Assembly (NCBI GenBank): GCA_947460045.1 | Contig: CANHGC010000011.1 | Location: forward strand, 1 to 13,650 | DNA length: 13,650 nt | Direction of reading: 5' to 3' | DNA from: Bacteroidota bacterium | GTDB taxonomy: Bacteria; Bacteroidota; Bacteroidia; NS11-12g; UBA955 | Shown: in pieces, positions 1-7,389 of the stretch | How positions within the stretch are numbered: position 1 is the first letter of the stretch | Layout: every line of letters starts with the position of its first letter | Notes under the pieces: generated by a model | The model's database searches: none | Told to the model about the DNA's origin: nothing | What the model saw: the letters and a program-made list of their open reading frames with translations, nothing else | Made by a program: the position numbers and the translations under genes

Positions 1-2829
1 GCATCATTGATTTATGGTGGAGACGATTTGAACAGTGCCAATGCAACCTTGGAGGTGAATCAACTGGTGGCCGATCACGGAAGCATTCGATATTTTTGTA
101 ATAGCCAGCAAGTGGTGAAGGCAGAAAATGGGGGTTGGCAGTTTTCCGGGGATTGGTTCAATGGGTCTATCAGCAAGGGTTTTGACGTTTCCGAAACGAA
201 GCAAGTAGCCCAATTGCTTTTGCACAATGCGGTTCCTGAAAGGTTTGATGCGCCGAAAGGATTTGTGCCACAGGATTTTGATTTCGACTTGCAATTGATC
301 CAAACAAGTTGGCTGTCTACGTTTGTGGAGCCATCGCTTCACTCGGGCCCCATCAATCTGGTGGGTGGTTTCGGAGCAAAACATAAAGAGGTTCAACTGG
401 TGTTGGGTCCTATGGATGTGGAATACAAAGGGGCAGAAATTCAACGTCTTAAGCTCACGGCCAATACCAATTTAAAGGGTCGAACGGATTTGTTGGTGTC
501 TGCCAAGGAAATTCAAATCGGCCAAACACAGTACGATCGTTTTCAAATCAAAGGCACGTTGGATGATGGCGCGATGAGGATTGGGTTTGATTTGCACGAC
601 AAAAAAAATCGGTATAATTTCAATTTTAATGCCAACAGTGCTGTGAGTAAAGATTCTTTGCCTACGGAAATTACCGCAGCGAATTTTCAGATAAACAACG
701 AGCCTTGGCAGCTGGACCAATCGTCTCACGTTACACTCAAGCGCGGCAATCGATTGGAAGTGAGTAATTTAATGGTAAACAGTCAACGTCATTTTGTGGA
801 GATGTATGGCGTTCTCAGCGATAGAGCCCAAGATACATTTACGCTGGAATTGGGTAACGTGACCCCTGAACTGCTTTCGCCATTCTTTCCTGAGGGCAGT
901 TTTGATAGTTTGGATTTTCACATGGGCGGCAAGGTGAAAGTAGCTGCCGCATTGGGCGATTTTAAGGTGGTGGGCGAGAACTATTTGAACGATTTGAGCT
1001 ACATGGGCTATCGCTATGGCAGCTTTGATTTGAATTTCAAAGAAAGTCAGTCGGCTGGGTTGCTGAATGTGCAATTTTCGGGGCGAAAGGGTGTGATGAA
1101 GGAGTTTGCCTTTTTGGGAACACTTGATATCAATGGGAAAGAGCCTCTTTTGGATGCAGTGATGGACTTGCCGCTGAAGACACCGGTGAGTATTTTACAA
1201 CCTTTTTTGAAAGATATCGTAACCACCGAAACGGGCAGTGTTGATGGGCGAGTTCGGATGCAAGGGGCCTTGGGCAATTTGATTATGCAAGGCAATCTCA
1301 ATGCGAGGGATGTGATGCTGGGCGTAGATTATCTGAAAACCAAATATCACTTTGATGCGAGTTTTCAGGTTCGATCCAATGGTATTTTCACCACGGAGCC
1401 TATCGTGATTTACGGAACAGCGAAAAAGGGTACAGCCAAAGCCACGCTGGCGTTAACACACAATCAATTCAAAGATTTGGCATTGGATCTTCAGGTGTAT
1501 GATGCCAAAAATATTCGGGTGATTCAAACCACAGAGAAAGACAATGATTTGTTCTTTGGAACTGCTTGGGGAACTGGGACGTGTAGAATCTCAGGGCCAA
1601 TCAATAAGGTCAATATCAAAGTGGATATGGCACCCGGTAAGAATAGCAAATTGAGTATTCTTTATCCCACAATGAGTGCCACGCAAGTGGCTGGGAACAT
1701 TACTTTTCGCAATCAAAAAGGGGTGGTTGTTGGGAAGTCGAAAACAACGGAGAACAGTGGACTTGGGAACATCGAAATCATCGTAAGGGCCAATCCTGAA
1801 TTGGAGGCGGAGTTCTTGATCGATAAGCGATTGGGCGATTTGATTCGCGGCAGGGGGACCGGCGATATCCGGATATTGTATGATGAAAAAGGGCGGTTTT
1901 ACCTCAATGGACAATACACCATCAAATCAGGGGAGTACGTATTCTCATTGCCTGGTATCAATGTGTTAACGAAAAAAATCACTTTGGACGAAGGAGGTAG
2001 AATAACCTGGGTGGGTGATCCTTACAACGCCAATTTGGCCTTGTCTGGAAGAATTGAAAAGCGCATTTCCCCCGCACAGTTGATGATGACTTCAGGTGCC
2101 TCGTCGGGCGCTACCTATTCCCCCACATTGATTGTGAGTATACTCAATATCTCAGGGAGTTTGTTGAGGCCTCAAATTGGGTTTGATTTGCAAGCGCCAG
2201 AATTGGCCAATAGCACGGGTAGCAACAGTGAAGTGAATGCCGTGATACAACGAATTCGGCAAGACAAAGACGAGGTTCTACGTCAGTCGGTGGCTTTGTT
2301 GATCTTTGGAAACTTTCTTCCGCCTTCGTTTTCGAGTGGAAACCCAACATCGGGCAGCGTAATCAGTGGCGCAGGTGTGGCTGGGAATAGCGTGTCAAAT
2401 ATCGCCTCGAGTGTGGTGAATGATTTGTTTTCAAAATATGGCATACCTACACGCATTCAAGTGAATATCGACGATGTGCGAAGTAGGGCCGGGACGGCAA
2501 GCAATGCCCAGGTTTTTGTGAACAGCGAATGGTTTTTGTCTGAGCGATTGAGGTTGGATTTAAATTACGATCCAACCGTGGCGATGTTGGTGAACTCGGT
2601 GGCAGTACCATTCAATTTCAACTTGGAGTATATGACCCGGAACGAAAATTGGCGGTTAAAAATGTTTTCACGGAGTAACAATGTGCTTATGCAACAAGGT
2701 GGAACAACCACCAATGGCGTATCGGGAAATACCCTGGGTGGCGGCGTGGTATATCGTCGGGAATTTGAGACTTTCCGCCGAAAGAAAGAAGTATCAGCGC
2801 CGGTTGGGGAAGAGAAGACGGTAGAATAG
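1..2829 (+). CDS. tamB: TamB-like translocation/assembly module protein, C-terminal part (5' truncated)
   Basis: The frame is open from base 1 and ends at TAG 2827-2829, giving 942 codons; the true start lies left of the window. TamB-family proteins are inner-membrane-anchored, mostly periplasmic beta-rich proteins that span toward the outer membrane and act in barrel-protein assembly and/or phospholipid transport. The visible part is long, repetitive and beta-rich (alternating hydrophobic residues, many Gly and Asn), as expected for the groove. The C-terminal TamB (DUF490) domain is the strongest evidence. It has GQYTIKSGEYVFSLPG near visible residues 637-652, then a KKITLDEGGRITWVGDPYNA segment, a LRQSVALLIFGNFLPPSF segment near 760-777, and a final strand region ending GGGVVYRREF. 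Bacteroidota TamB proteins are commonly about 1,400-1,700 residues (from memory), so roughly a third to 45% is probably missing. The anchor helix is not visible. The next gene follows after 79 bases. Family assignment is strong; substrate is unknown. Confidence 0.88.
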   Translation, partial: ASLIYGGDDLNSANATLEVNQLVADHGSIRYFCNSQQVVKAENGGWQFSGDWFNGSISKGFDVSETKQVAQLLLHNAVPERFDAPKGFVPQDFDFDLQLIQTSWLSTFVEPSLHSGPINLVGGFGAKHKEVQLVLGPMDVEYKGAEIQRLKLTANTNLKGRTDLLVSAKEIQIGQTQYDRFQIKGTLDDGAMRIGFDLHDKKNRYNFNFNANSAVSKDSLPTEITAANFQINNEPWQLDQSSHVTLKRGNRLEVSNLMVNSQRHFVEMYGVLSDRAQDTFTLELGNVTPELLSPFFPEGSFDSLDFHMGGKVKVAAALGDFKVVGENYLNDLSYMGYRYGSFDLNFKESQSAGLLNVQFSGRKGVMKEFAFLGTLDINGKEPLLDAVMDLPLKTPVSILQPFLKDIVTTETGSVDGRVRMQGALGNLIMQGNLNARDVMLGVDYLKTKYHFDASFQVRSNGIFTTEPIVIYGTAKKGTAKATLALTHNQFKDLALDLQVYDAKNIRVIQTTEKDNDLFFGTAWGTGTCRISGPINKVNIKVDMAPGKNSKLSILYPTMSATQVAGNITFRNQKGVVVGKSKTTENSGLGNIEIIVRANPELEAEFLIDKRLGDLIRGRGTGDIRILYDEKGRFYLNGQYTIKSGEYVFSLPGINVLTKKITLDEGGRITWVGDPYNANLALSGRIEKRISPAQLMMTSGASSGATYSPTLIVSILNISGSLLRPQIGFDLQAPELANSTGSNSEVNAVIQRIRQDKDEVLRQSVALLIFGNFLPPSFSSGNPTSGSVISGAGVAGNSVSNIASSVVNDLFSKYGIPTRIQVNIDDVRSRAGTASNAQVFVNSEWFLSERLRLDLNYDPTVAMLVNSVAVPFNFNLEYMTRNENWRLKMFSRSNNVLMQQGGTTTNGVSGNTLGGGVVYRREFETFRRKKEVSAPVGEEKTVE

Positions 2830-2831
2830 TT

Positions 2832-2839
2832 TAAATTTG
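2832..2839 (+). promoter_or_regulatory. Candidate Bacteroidota -7 box (TAAATTTG) upstream of the permease gene
   Basis: TAAATTTG matches the Bacteroidota TAnnTTTG -7 consensus exactly and lies three bases after the tamB stop codon. A transcript would start near 2843 and have a leader of about 66 bases before the TTG start at 2909. A TTG at 2804-2806 could be the -33 element, but its 25-base spacing is longer than the usual 19-21 or so. An AT-rich spacer gives such boxes by chance fairly often, so this is tentative. Confidence 0.3.
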
Positions 2840-2877
2840 AACGCAGTTTGAATGCAGGAACACCGCATTTGAAACAG
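2836..2877 (+). repeat. Helically phased TTTGAA direct repeats
   Basis: Two contiguous 11-base units, TTTGAACGCAG (2836-2846) and TTTGAATGCAG (2847-2857), differ at one position. A third, partial unit TTTGAAACAG starts at 2868. The starts are 11 and 21 bases apart, about one and two helical turns, so the three copies face the same side of the DNA. They fill the first half of the 79-base tamB-permease spacer. They could be a regulator-binding array, or a chance duplication in a short AT-rich spacer. No binding protein is identified. Confidence 0.4.
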
Positions 2878-2908
2878 AAAATTTCTATTGCCCTAAAGTT
2901 ATAATCAA

Positions 2909-4177
2909 TTGAAACCTGGAATTTTTATCACTGAAACAGTGCGGGTGTCGGTATCGGCCATACAGCAAAATAAATTGCGTAGTGTGTTGTCTGTGCTGGG
3001 TATAACCATTGGGATTTACTGCATCGTTGCTGTGTATGCTTTGGTTCATTCATTGGAGATGAACATCAATCAACAGTTCACGAAGTACGGGACCAATGTG
3101 TTGTTTGTACAGAAATGGCCATGGGACGAATTTGGGGGGAATTATCCTTGGTGGAAGTATTTGAGTAGGCCGGTTTCTTCGCCATCGGAGGCGTATTTTT
3201 TGGAATCGAAGTTGCCGAAAGATCGAACAGCAAACGTGGCGTATACATTCAGTAGGCAAGAGAAGGTGGCATCGAATGGGGTAACGCTCGACGGGACCAA
3301 AGTCGCCTGTATTTCGCACGGGTACATGGAAATTCAAAATTTGGCTGTGGAGTTTGGACGATTGTTTACGGTGGAAGAAAGCAGTAGCGGTCAGCCAGTG
3401 GTGATATTGGGGAATACCATCGCCCAACAATTGTATGGTGGAAGCAATGCGGTGGGTGAAATGCTCCGCATTGGCAACCGCGTGTGCAGGGTGGTAGGGG
3501 TTTGTGCGTTGGAAGGACAGAGTATCATCAACAATTCAAAGGATGAGCAGGTGTTTGTGCCATTGAAGATGGGTTTGGGCATGTATTCGTATCGGGAGAA
3601 CGACGATGCGCAGGTGATGATTCAGGCCAAGGAGGGCGTTTCATTGGATGATCTTACGGTGGAGGTGTCGCAATTGATGCGTCAGTTTCGGAAAATCAAG
3701 CCGGGAAAGGAAGCCAATTTTGCGGTGAATCGAATGACCATGATCACGGAAGCGGTGTCGCAATTGTTCTCTCAAATCAAGAACATTGGGATTGTGATTG
3801 GGGGATTTGCAATGATTGTTGGATGTTTTGGGGTGGCCAATATCATGTTTGTGAGCGTTAAGGAGCGCACCAAGGAAATTGGCATTCAGAAGGCATTGGG
3901 CGCGCCACACATTTTTATACAATTTCAGTTTTTGTTGGAAGCGATTTGGTTGTGCGTGATTGGCGGACTCATAGGGATGATTTTTGTTTGGCTCACATTC
4001 TTGGGGTTGAATGCGGTGCTGCAAAAAACGATGGGTGAAGGGTTTGCTTTGGTGTTGAGTGCGGGCGATGCGCAATTGGGGATTTGGGTTTCGGCGTTGG
4101 TGGGGATTGTGGCGGGTTTTATTCCAGCAACTCAAGCGGCGCGATTGAATCCGGTTGAAGCGATGCGTGCAAAGTAA
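2909..4177 (+). CDS. MacB/FtsX-family ABC transporter permease
   Basis: A 422-residue permease of the MacB/LolC/FtsX type, whose members use mechanotransmission to move peptides, lipoproteins or toxins across the periplasm. The layout is complete: an N-terminal segment with NKLRSVLSVLGITIGI at about 21-36 leading into TM1 (about 24-48), a periplasmic MacB_PCD-like domain (about 50-285), then three C-terminal TM helices in the FtsX domain (about 289-316, 340-370, 388-408). The cytoplasmic signature VKERTKEIGIQKALGA follows TM2 at about 316-331, and the protein ends with the family-typical ARLNPVEAMRAK. The start is TTG: a stop codon (TAA 2894-2896) lies just upstream in frame, no ATG lies between, and the first internal Met is residue 51, past TM1. 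A fused or adjacent ATPase is absent, so the nucleotide-binding subunit must be elsewhere. Substrate cannot be inferred. TamB-permease adjacency suggests an envelope role but not necessarily shared function. Confidence 0.88.
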   Translation: MKPGIFITETVRVSVSAIQQNKLRSVLSVLGITIGIYCIVAVYALVHSLEMNINQQFTKYGTNVLFVQKWPWDEFGGNYPWWKYLSRPVSSPSEAYFLESKLPKDRTANVAYTFSRQEKVASNGVTLDGTKVACISHGYMEIQNLAVEFGRLFTVEESSSGQPVVILGNTIAQQLYGGSNAVGEMLRIGNRVCRVVGVCALEGQSIINNSKDEQVFVPLKMGLGMYSYRENDDAQVMIQAKEGVSLDDLTVEVSQLMRQFRKIKPGKEANFAVNRMTMITEAVSQLFSQIKNIGIVIGGFAMIVGCFGVANIMFVSVKERTKEIGIQKALGAPHIFIQFQFLLEAIWLCVIGGLIGMIFVWLTFLGLNAVLQKTMGEGFALVLSAGDAQLGIWVSALVGIVAGFIPATQAARLNPVEAMRAK

Positions 4178-4220
4178 TACATCCTGTAAATGGGATGAAT
4201 TTGGGTGCGATTGCCTCATT

Positions 4221-4249
4221 CGTTTGTAAATAAACGGTTAATCTTTTTG
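4221..4249 (+). terminator. Weak hairpin plus T-rich tract after the permease gene
   Basis: CGTTT (4221-4225) and AAACG (4232-4236) form a perfect 5-bp stem around a GTAAAT loop, followed by GTTAATCTTTTTG with a run of five T. It lies 44 bases after the permease stop and about 55 bases before the next start. The stem is short and AT-rich, so it would be a poor intrinsic terminator. The rest of the 127-base spacer shows no gene. Confidence 0.22.
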
Positions 4250-4304
4250 ATTTTCTCTGTTTGAACAACTCTTTTCGGGATTGCGTTGTTTCTTTGTAAT
4301 TCAA

Positions 4305-6839
4305 ATGATGATTGGAAGAAGTTTTATCTTGTTGCTGTGCCTATTGCTTTGGGTTGGTGTTGATGTTCAGGCTCAAAACATGGGTGGGGGTAATGTTCAA
4401 CGTCAAGGAACGGGATTGGTTTCAATGTCAATGGTTACGGGGAAAGTGATGGATTCAACCACAAAAAAGCCGTTGAATTTGGTTGTGGTAGAGTTGGTGC
4501 GCGTGGGTGATAAGCCCCTGGTTGAGGGTGGCCTTACAGATGCGGCGGGTGATTTTAAGGTTGTTTTGAAATCGGGTCCGGGTAAATATATTTTGAGATT
4601 GACCGCTGTGGGGTATCCTGTTTTGGAAATTGCGGATACCATATTGCTTTCAGAGGTAAAGCCTCAGTTTGATTGTGGCGTGATTTTGATGAATCAACTT
4701 GAGGGTACGGCAGAGAAAATGGAAGGGGCTGAGATTCGTGTGTCGGGACCTGTAATTGAGAATAAAATTGACCGCCTTGTATATAATGCGGGTCAGGATA
4801 TTACAGCCAAGGGTGGCTCGGCGTCTGATTTGTTGGCAAAAGTGCCCATGGTGGAAGTGGATATGGATGGCAATGTTTCTATTCGCGGAAGCCGAAATTT
4901 ACGGGTGTTGATCAATGGCAGACCTTCGGGGATGATGGCGGGCAGTGTTGCTGATGCATTGAGGTCATTGCCTGCTGATGGAATTGATAAAATAGAAGTG
5001 ATTACCAACCCAAGTGCAAAATACGATGCTGAAGGTACCGCTGGAATTATCAATATCATATTGAAACAGGTAAAGTTGAAAGGTAAAACTGGGAATATTA
5101 GCAGTGGTTTGGGTACAAGAAGTGCGAATTTGAGCGGTGATGTTTCAATTCAAAATGGCTCAACCAATTTTACAGTGCGTTTGGGCGGTCATTTTTGGCG
5201 CTCATGGGGTGGCGGGAATACAGATCGAATAAACAATATCAAAGGCATCGGCTATCAACTGAAGCAGGAAAATGATGTGAAAAATTGGGGCGGTGGTCCG
5301 AGGCTTACGTTTAGTAGTGATTTTCAGTTGGATAAGTCCAGTGCGCTTTCGGTAAGTACAACCTTTAGCACGAGGATGAGGAATTCAGACAATGTGATTG
5401 AGACTTTTACGGGTTTGGAAGGACAGAATCTCGATTATTTGTGGAAGCAAGCCACAGACAATTTTACCTACACCTTGGGGATGGATGCCAACATCGATTA
5501 TCGGAAGAATTTCAAAAAAGCCGGCCGGGAATTGGGTGTTTCTATGCAATACAGCGGAAGTCAAGACAATACAGATTATTCCTTTTTGCGTTATAGTGTC
5601 GCAGGCAACGAAACCCGTAATGAAACGAGTTTGAATATTGGAAAAAATAACGAAACCACCATTCAGGTTGATTACACAGAACCCTTGCACCCAAAGCTCA
5701 CTTGGGAAGTTGGGACAAAAATAACGTTGAGGTCGGTGAAGAGTGATTATCACTTCGATAGCTTTGATTATTTGAGTCAAGTGTTTTCGAGCATTGAATA
5801 CCGAAACAATCAATTTGATTACTATCAAAATGTATTTGGTGGTTATTCGCAGTTTACATACAATGCCAATTCGCGATATTCATTCAAAGTTGGGGGTAGG
5901 TATGAAGCCACAGAGTTTGGTGGTGTTTTATATCAGCCAACGATTGAAAAATATACGGGGCAGCCATACCAAAACTTTATTCCTTATTTGAACGTGAATC
6001 GCAAATTGGGGAAAGGCGGGTATTTACGGGGTACCTATACCCAAAGAATACAACGTCCGAGTTTGTTTTATTTGAATCCGTATACCAATTTTTCTGATCC
6101 TTTAAACATTACAACTGGTAATCCGAGATTGAGTGCCGAGGTGTCTAATAATTATGAGTTATCGACCGGGAATTATGGCGCCAAAGGTGGGTGGGGGATG
6201 AATGTGTTTCACAGAAGAATCAACAATGCCATCGAGACCATTCGGGCTGTTGGTGACGACAAAGTATATCGTACAACCTACGGGAATATCGGCCTCAATT
6301 ACACAACGGGTTTTGATTTAAACACCAATTTGAAAGGGAAGTGGAAAGGCAATGATTGGACGGTCAATTTCAATGGTGGATTGGGCTGGGTAGATATTCG
6401 TAGTGGCATGGATACTGGAATATTGAGTGGTGCAAGAAATCGAGGGATTACCTACAATGCAGGTGTTCGGTCGAGTATGAAATTGAATAAAAATTGGCAA
6501 ATAGAATTGTGGGGGAGGTTCAATGCCCCAACATTTTCTTTGCAGGGTACCGCTACCAATTGGTTCTTCCACATGATTGGTGTGAAACGCAGGTTTCACA
6601 ATGATAAAGGGGGATTTGGATTTGGCTTGGACAATCCGTTCATTCCAAGAACTGATTTCATCACCAAGGCGAGTGGGCCCGATTTTAGTTATTATAATTT
6701 GCAAAGAATCAATATGTTCGGTGTGCGTGTGAACTTTGATTACAAGTTTGGTTCTATGACCATCGAAAAGCCAAAACCGGTTTTGAGAAAGTTGCAAAAT
6801 GACGATTTGAAGCCGGCAGGTGGACAAGAAGGTATGTAA
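4305..6839 (+). CDS. Outer-membrane beta-barrel protein of the TonB-dependent receptor type
   Basis: About 844 residues from ATG 4305 (ATG 4308 is equally possible). The frame also opens at TTG 4281, but an ATG start puts a clean signal peptide (MMIGRSFILLLCLLLWVGVDVQAQ) at the N-terminus. Domains in order: signal peptide 1-24; carboxypeptidase-regulatory-like beta-sandwich about 44-130 (VTGKVMDSTTKKPL, then a GDFKV...GKYILRLTAVGYP pattern); plug domain about 150-254, with LLAKVPMVEVDMDGNVSIRG, VLINGRPSG and the typical plug end IEVITNPSAKYDAEGTAGII; and a barrel of about 560 residues rich in aromatic-ended strands. This matches the Bacteroidota outer-membrane beta-barrel family (PF14905 type). 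No SusD-like partner gene is adjacent, so a SusC/D glycan-uptake pair is unlikely. About 24 residues follow the last strand and end NDDLKPAGGQEGM. The ligand is unknown. The family call is firm; true TonB dependence is inferred. Confidence 0.9.
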   Translation: MMIGRSFILLLCLLLWVGVDVQAQNMGGGNVQRQGTGLVSMSMVTGKVMDSTTKKPLNLVVVELVRVGDKPLVEGGLTDAAGDFKVVLKSGPGKYILRLTAVGYPVLEIADTILLSEVKPQFDCGVILMNQLEGTAEKMEGAEIRVSGPVIENKIDRLVYNAGQDITAKGGSASDLLAKVPMVEVDMDGNVSIRGSRNLRVLINGRPSGMMAGSVADALRSLPADGIDKIEVITNPSAKYDAEGTAGIINIILKQVKLKGKTGNISSGLGTRSANLSGDVSIQNGSTNFTVRLGGHFWRSWGGGNTDRINNIKGIGYQLKQENDVKNWGGGPRLTFSSDFQLDKSSALSVSTTFSTRMRNSDNVIETFTGLEGQNLDYLWKQATDNFTYTLGMDANIDYRKNFKKAGRELGVSMQYSGSQDNTDYSFLRYSVAGNETRNETSLNIGKNNETTIQVDYTEPLHPKLTWEVGTKITLRSVKSDYHFDSFDYLSQVFSSIEYRNNQFDYYQNVFGGYSQFTYNANSRYSFKVGGRYEATEFGGVLYQPTIEKYTGQPYQNFIPYLNVNRKLGKGGYLRGTYTQRIQRPSLFYLNPYTNFSDPLNITTGNPRLSAEVSNNYELSTGNYGAKGGWGMNVFHRRINNAIETIRAVGDDKVYRTTYGNIGLNYTTGFDLNTNLKGKWKGNDWTVNFNGGLGWVDIRSGMDTGILSGARNRGITYNAGVRSSMKLNKNWQIELWGRFNAPTFSLQGTATNWFFHMIGVKRRFHNDKGGFGFGLDNPFIPRTDFITKASGPDFSYYNLQRINMFGVRVNFDYKFGSMTIEKPKPVLRKLQNDDLKPAGGQEGM

Positions 6840-6889
6840 CTTGTGGATTAGTTCGAAGTTTGGGAGTGAGATAATGTAAAACTTAAAAA

Positions 6890-6897
6890 TAGATTTG
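6890..6897 (+). promoter_or_regulatory. Candidate -7 box (TAGATTTG) directly upstream of the DUF3127 gene
   Basis: TAGATTTG is an exact match to TAnnTTTG and ends four bases before the ATG at 6902. If used as in Bacteroides promoters, transcription would start at or next to the ATG and give a nearly leaderless mRNA. The nearest upstream TTTG (6859-6862) is 27 bases away, too far for a good -33 element. The A-rich stretch at 6876-6890 just upstream could instead be a translation enhancer on a transcript that starts further left. Weak evidence. Confidence 0.25.
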
Positions 6898-6901
6898 TGA
6901 T

Positions 6902-7288
6902 ATGGAAATTACTGGTAAAATAGTTCAGACCTTGCCAAAGCAAACTGGCAACGCGAAAAATGGCAGCACATGGGAAAAGCAGGAGTACATCATTGAGGTG
7001 CCAGGTCAATATCCTAAAAAAGTGTGTTTCAACCTTTGGGGAGATAAAATTGGAAAATTCAATATCAAGGATGGTGAAGATCTTACCATTGCCGTTGATG
7101 TTGAAAGCCGTGAATACAACGGTCGTTGGTATACAGACATCCGTGCTTGGAATGTGACAAAGCAAGGCGCAGGATCTGCCATTGGTGGAACCAATTCTGC
7201 CCCAAACTTTGACGCTGCGCCGATGGCTGATTCATCGTCGACTTCGAATGCAGCCAATCCTTTCGAGGATGACGACTTGCCATTCTAG
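6902..7288 (+). CDS. DUF3127 protein, SSB-like with acidic C-terminal tip
   Basis: A 128-residue cytoplasmic protein with no signal peptide. Residues 1-86 match my memory of DUF3127 (PF11325), a mainly Bacteroidota family without assigned function; it opens MEITGKIVQTLP and contains CFNLWGDKIGKF. The pattern at about 42-82 (F-N-L-W-G-D-K-I, K-D-G-E-D-L-T-I, then V-x-S-R-E-Y-N-G-R-W-Y-T-D-I) parallels the OB-fold core of bacterial SSB, where a WHRVVLFG-like strand is followed by KGSQVYIEGRL and R-Y-T-T-E. Residues 87-118 are low-complexity (Gly, Ala, Ser, Asn), like the SSB tail, and the protein ends NPFEDDDLPF. E. coli SSB ends DDDIPF, the tip that docks RecQ, RecO, PriA and exonuclease I. 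I infer a single-stranded nucleic-acid-binding or SSB-partner-recruiting role. The family call is fairly sure, the function is not. A 62-base spacer separates it from the receptor gene, and its neighbours are unrelated to DNA metabolism. Confidence 0.88.
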   Translation: MEITGKIVQTLPKQTGNAKNGSTWEKQEYIIEVPGQYPKKVCFNLWGDKIGKFNIKDGEDLTIAVDVESREYNGRWYTDIRAWNVTKQGAGSAIGGTNSAPNFDAAPMADSSSTSNAANPFEDDDLPF

Positions 7289-7315
7289 TCGAATTTAATT
7301 GTCATTTTATTTTCA

Positions 7316-7345
7316 TGTGCAGTTCCAAGGAAACGGAAATGCGCA
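7316..7345 (+). other. Imperfect stem-loop downstream of the DUF3127 gene
   Basis: TGTGCAGTTCC (7316-7326) can pair with GGAAATGCGCA (7335-7345) around the loop AAGGAAAC: 10 of 11 positions pair, including one G-T wobble, with one G-A mismatch. It lies 27 bases after the DUF3127 stop. No T-run follows, so it is a poor intrinsic terminator; it could be a Rho-independent stop of atypical form, an mRNA-stabilising structure or chance. Confidence 0.28.
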
Positions 7346-7363
7346 GAATCGCGTCTAATACAC

Positions 7364-7371
7364 TAAATTTG
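7364..7371 (+). promoter_or_regulatory. Candidate -7 box (TAAATTTG) for the PKD protein-PorP/SprF unit
   Basis: TAAATTTG is an exact TAnnTTTG match 18 bases before the ATG at 7390. It predicts a transcript start near 7375 and a leader of about 15 bases. No TTG is present at the usual -33 distance. Its position, in the only spacer ahead of the two-gene unit and just after a stem-loop, fits an independent promoter for that unit. Confidence 0.4.
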
Positions 7372-7389
7372 TATTATTCTTAACGATTC

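Noticed and set aside
2900..2905. TATAAT just before the permease start
   Set aside because: This is an E. coli-type -10 sequence three bases before the start codon; it is too close for a leader, and Bacteroidota promoters use a different consensus.
3641..4219. Minus-strand open frame (192 codons) opposite the permease 3' end
   Set aside because: The His/Asn/Gln-rich, low-hydrophobicity translation has no recognisable domain; the sense strand encodes the conserved FtsX domain.
4289..4296. TTTCTTTG as a -7 box for the receptor gene
   Set aside because: It misses the conserved A of TAnnTTTG and has no well-spaced -33 element.
4281..4304. Extended TTG start for the receptor gene
   Set aside because: The extra eight residues would precede an otherwise clean signal peptide, and two ATG codons (4305, 4308) give the expected N-terminus.
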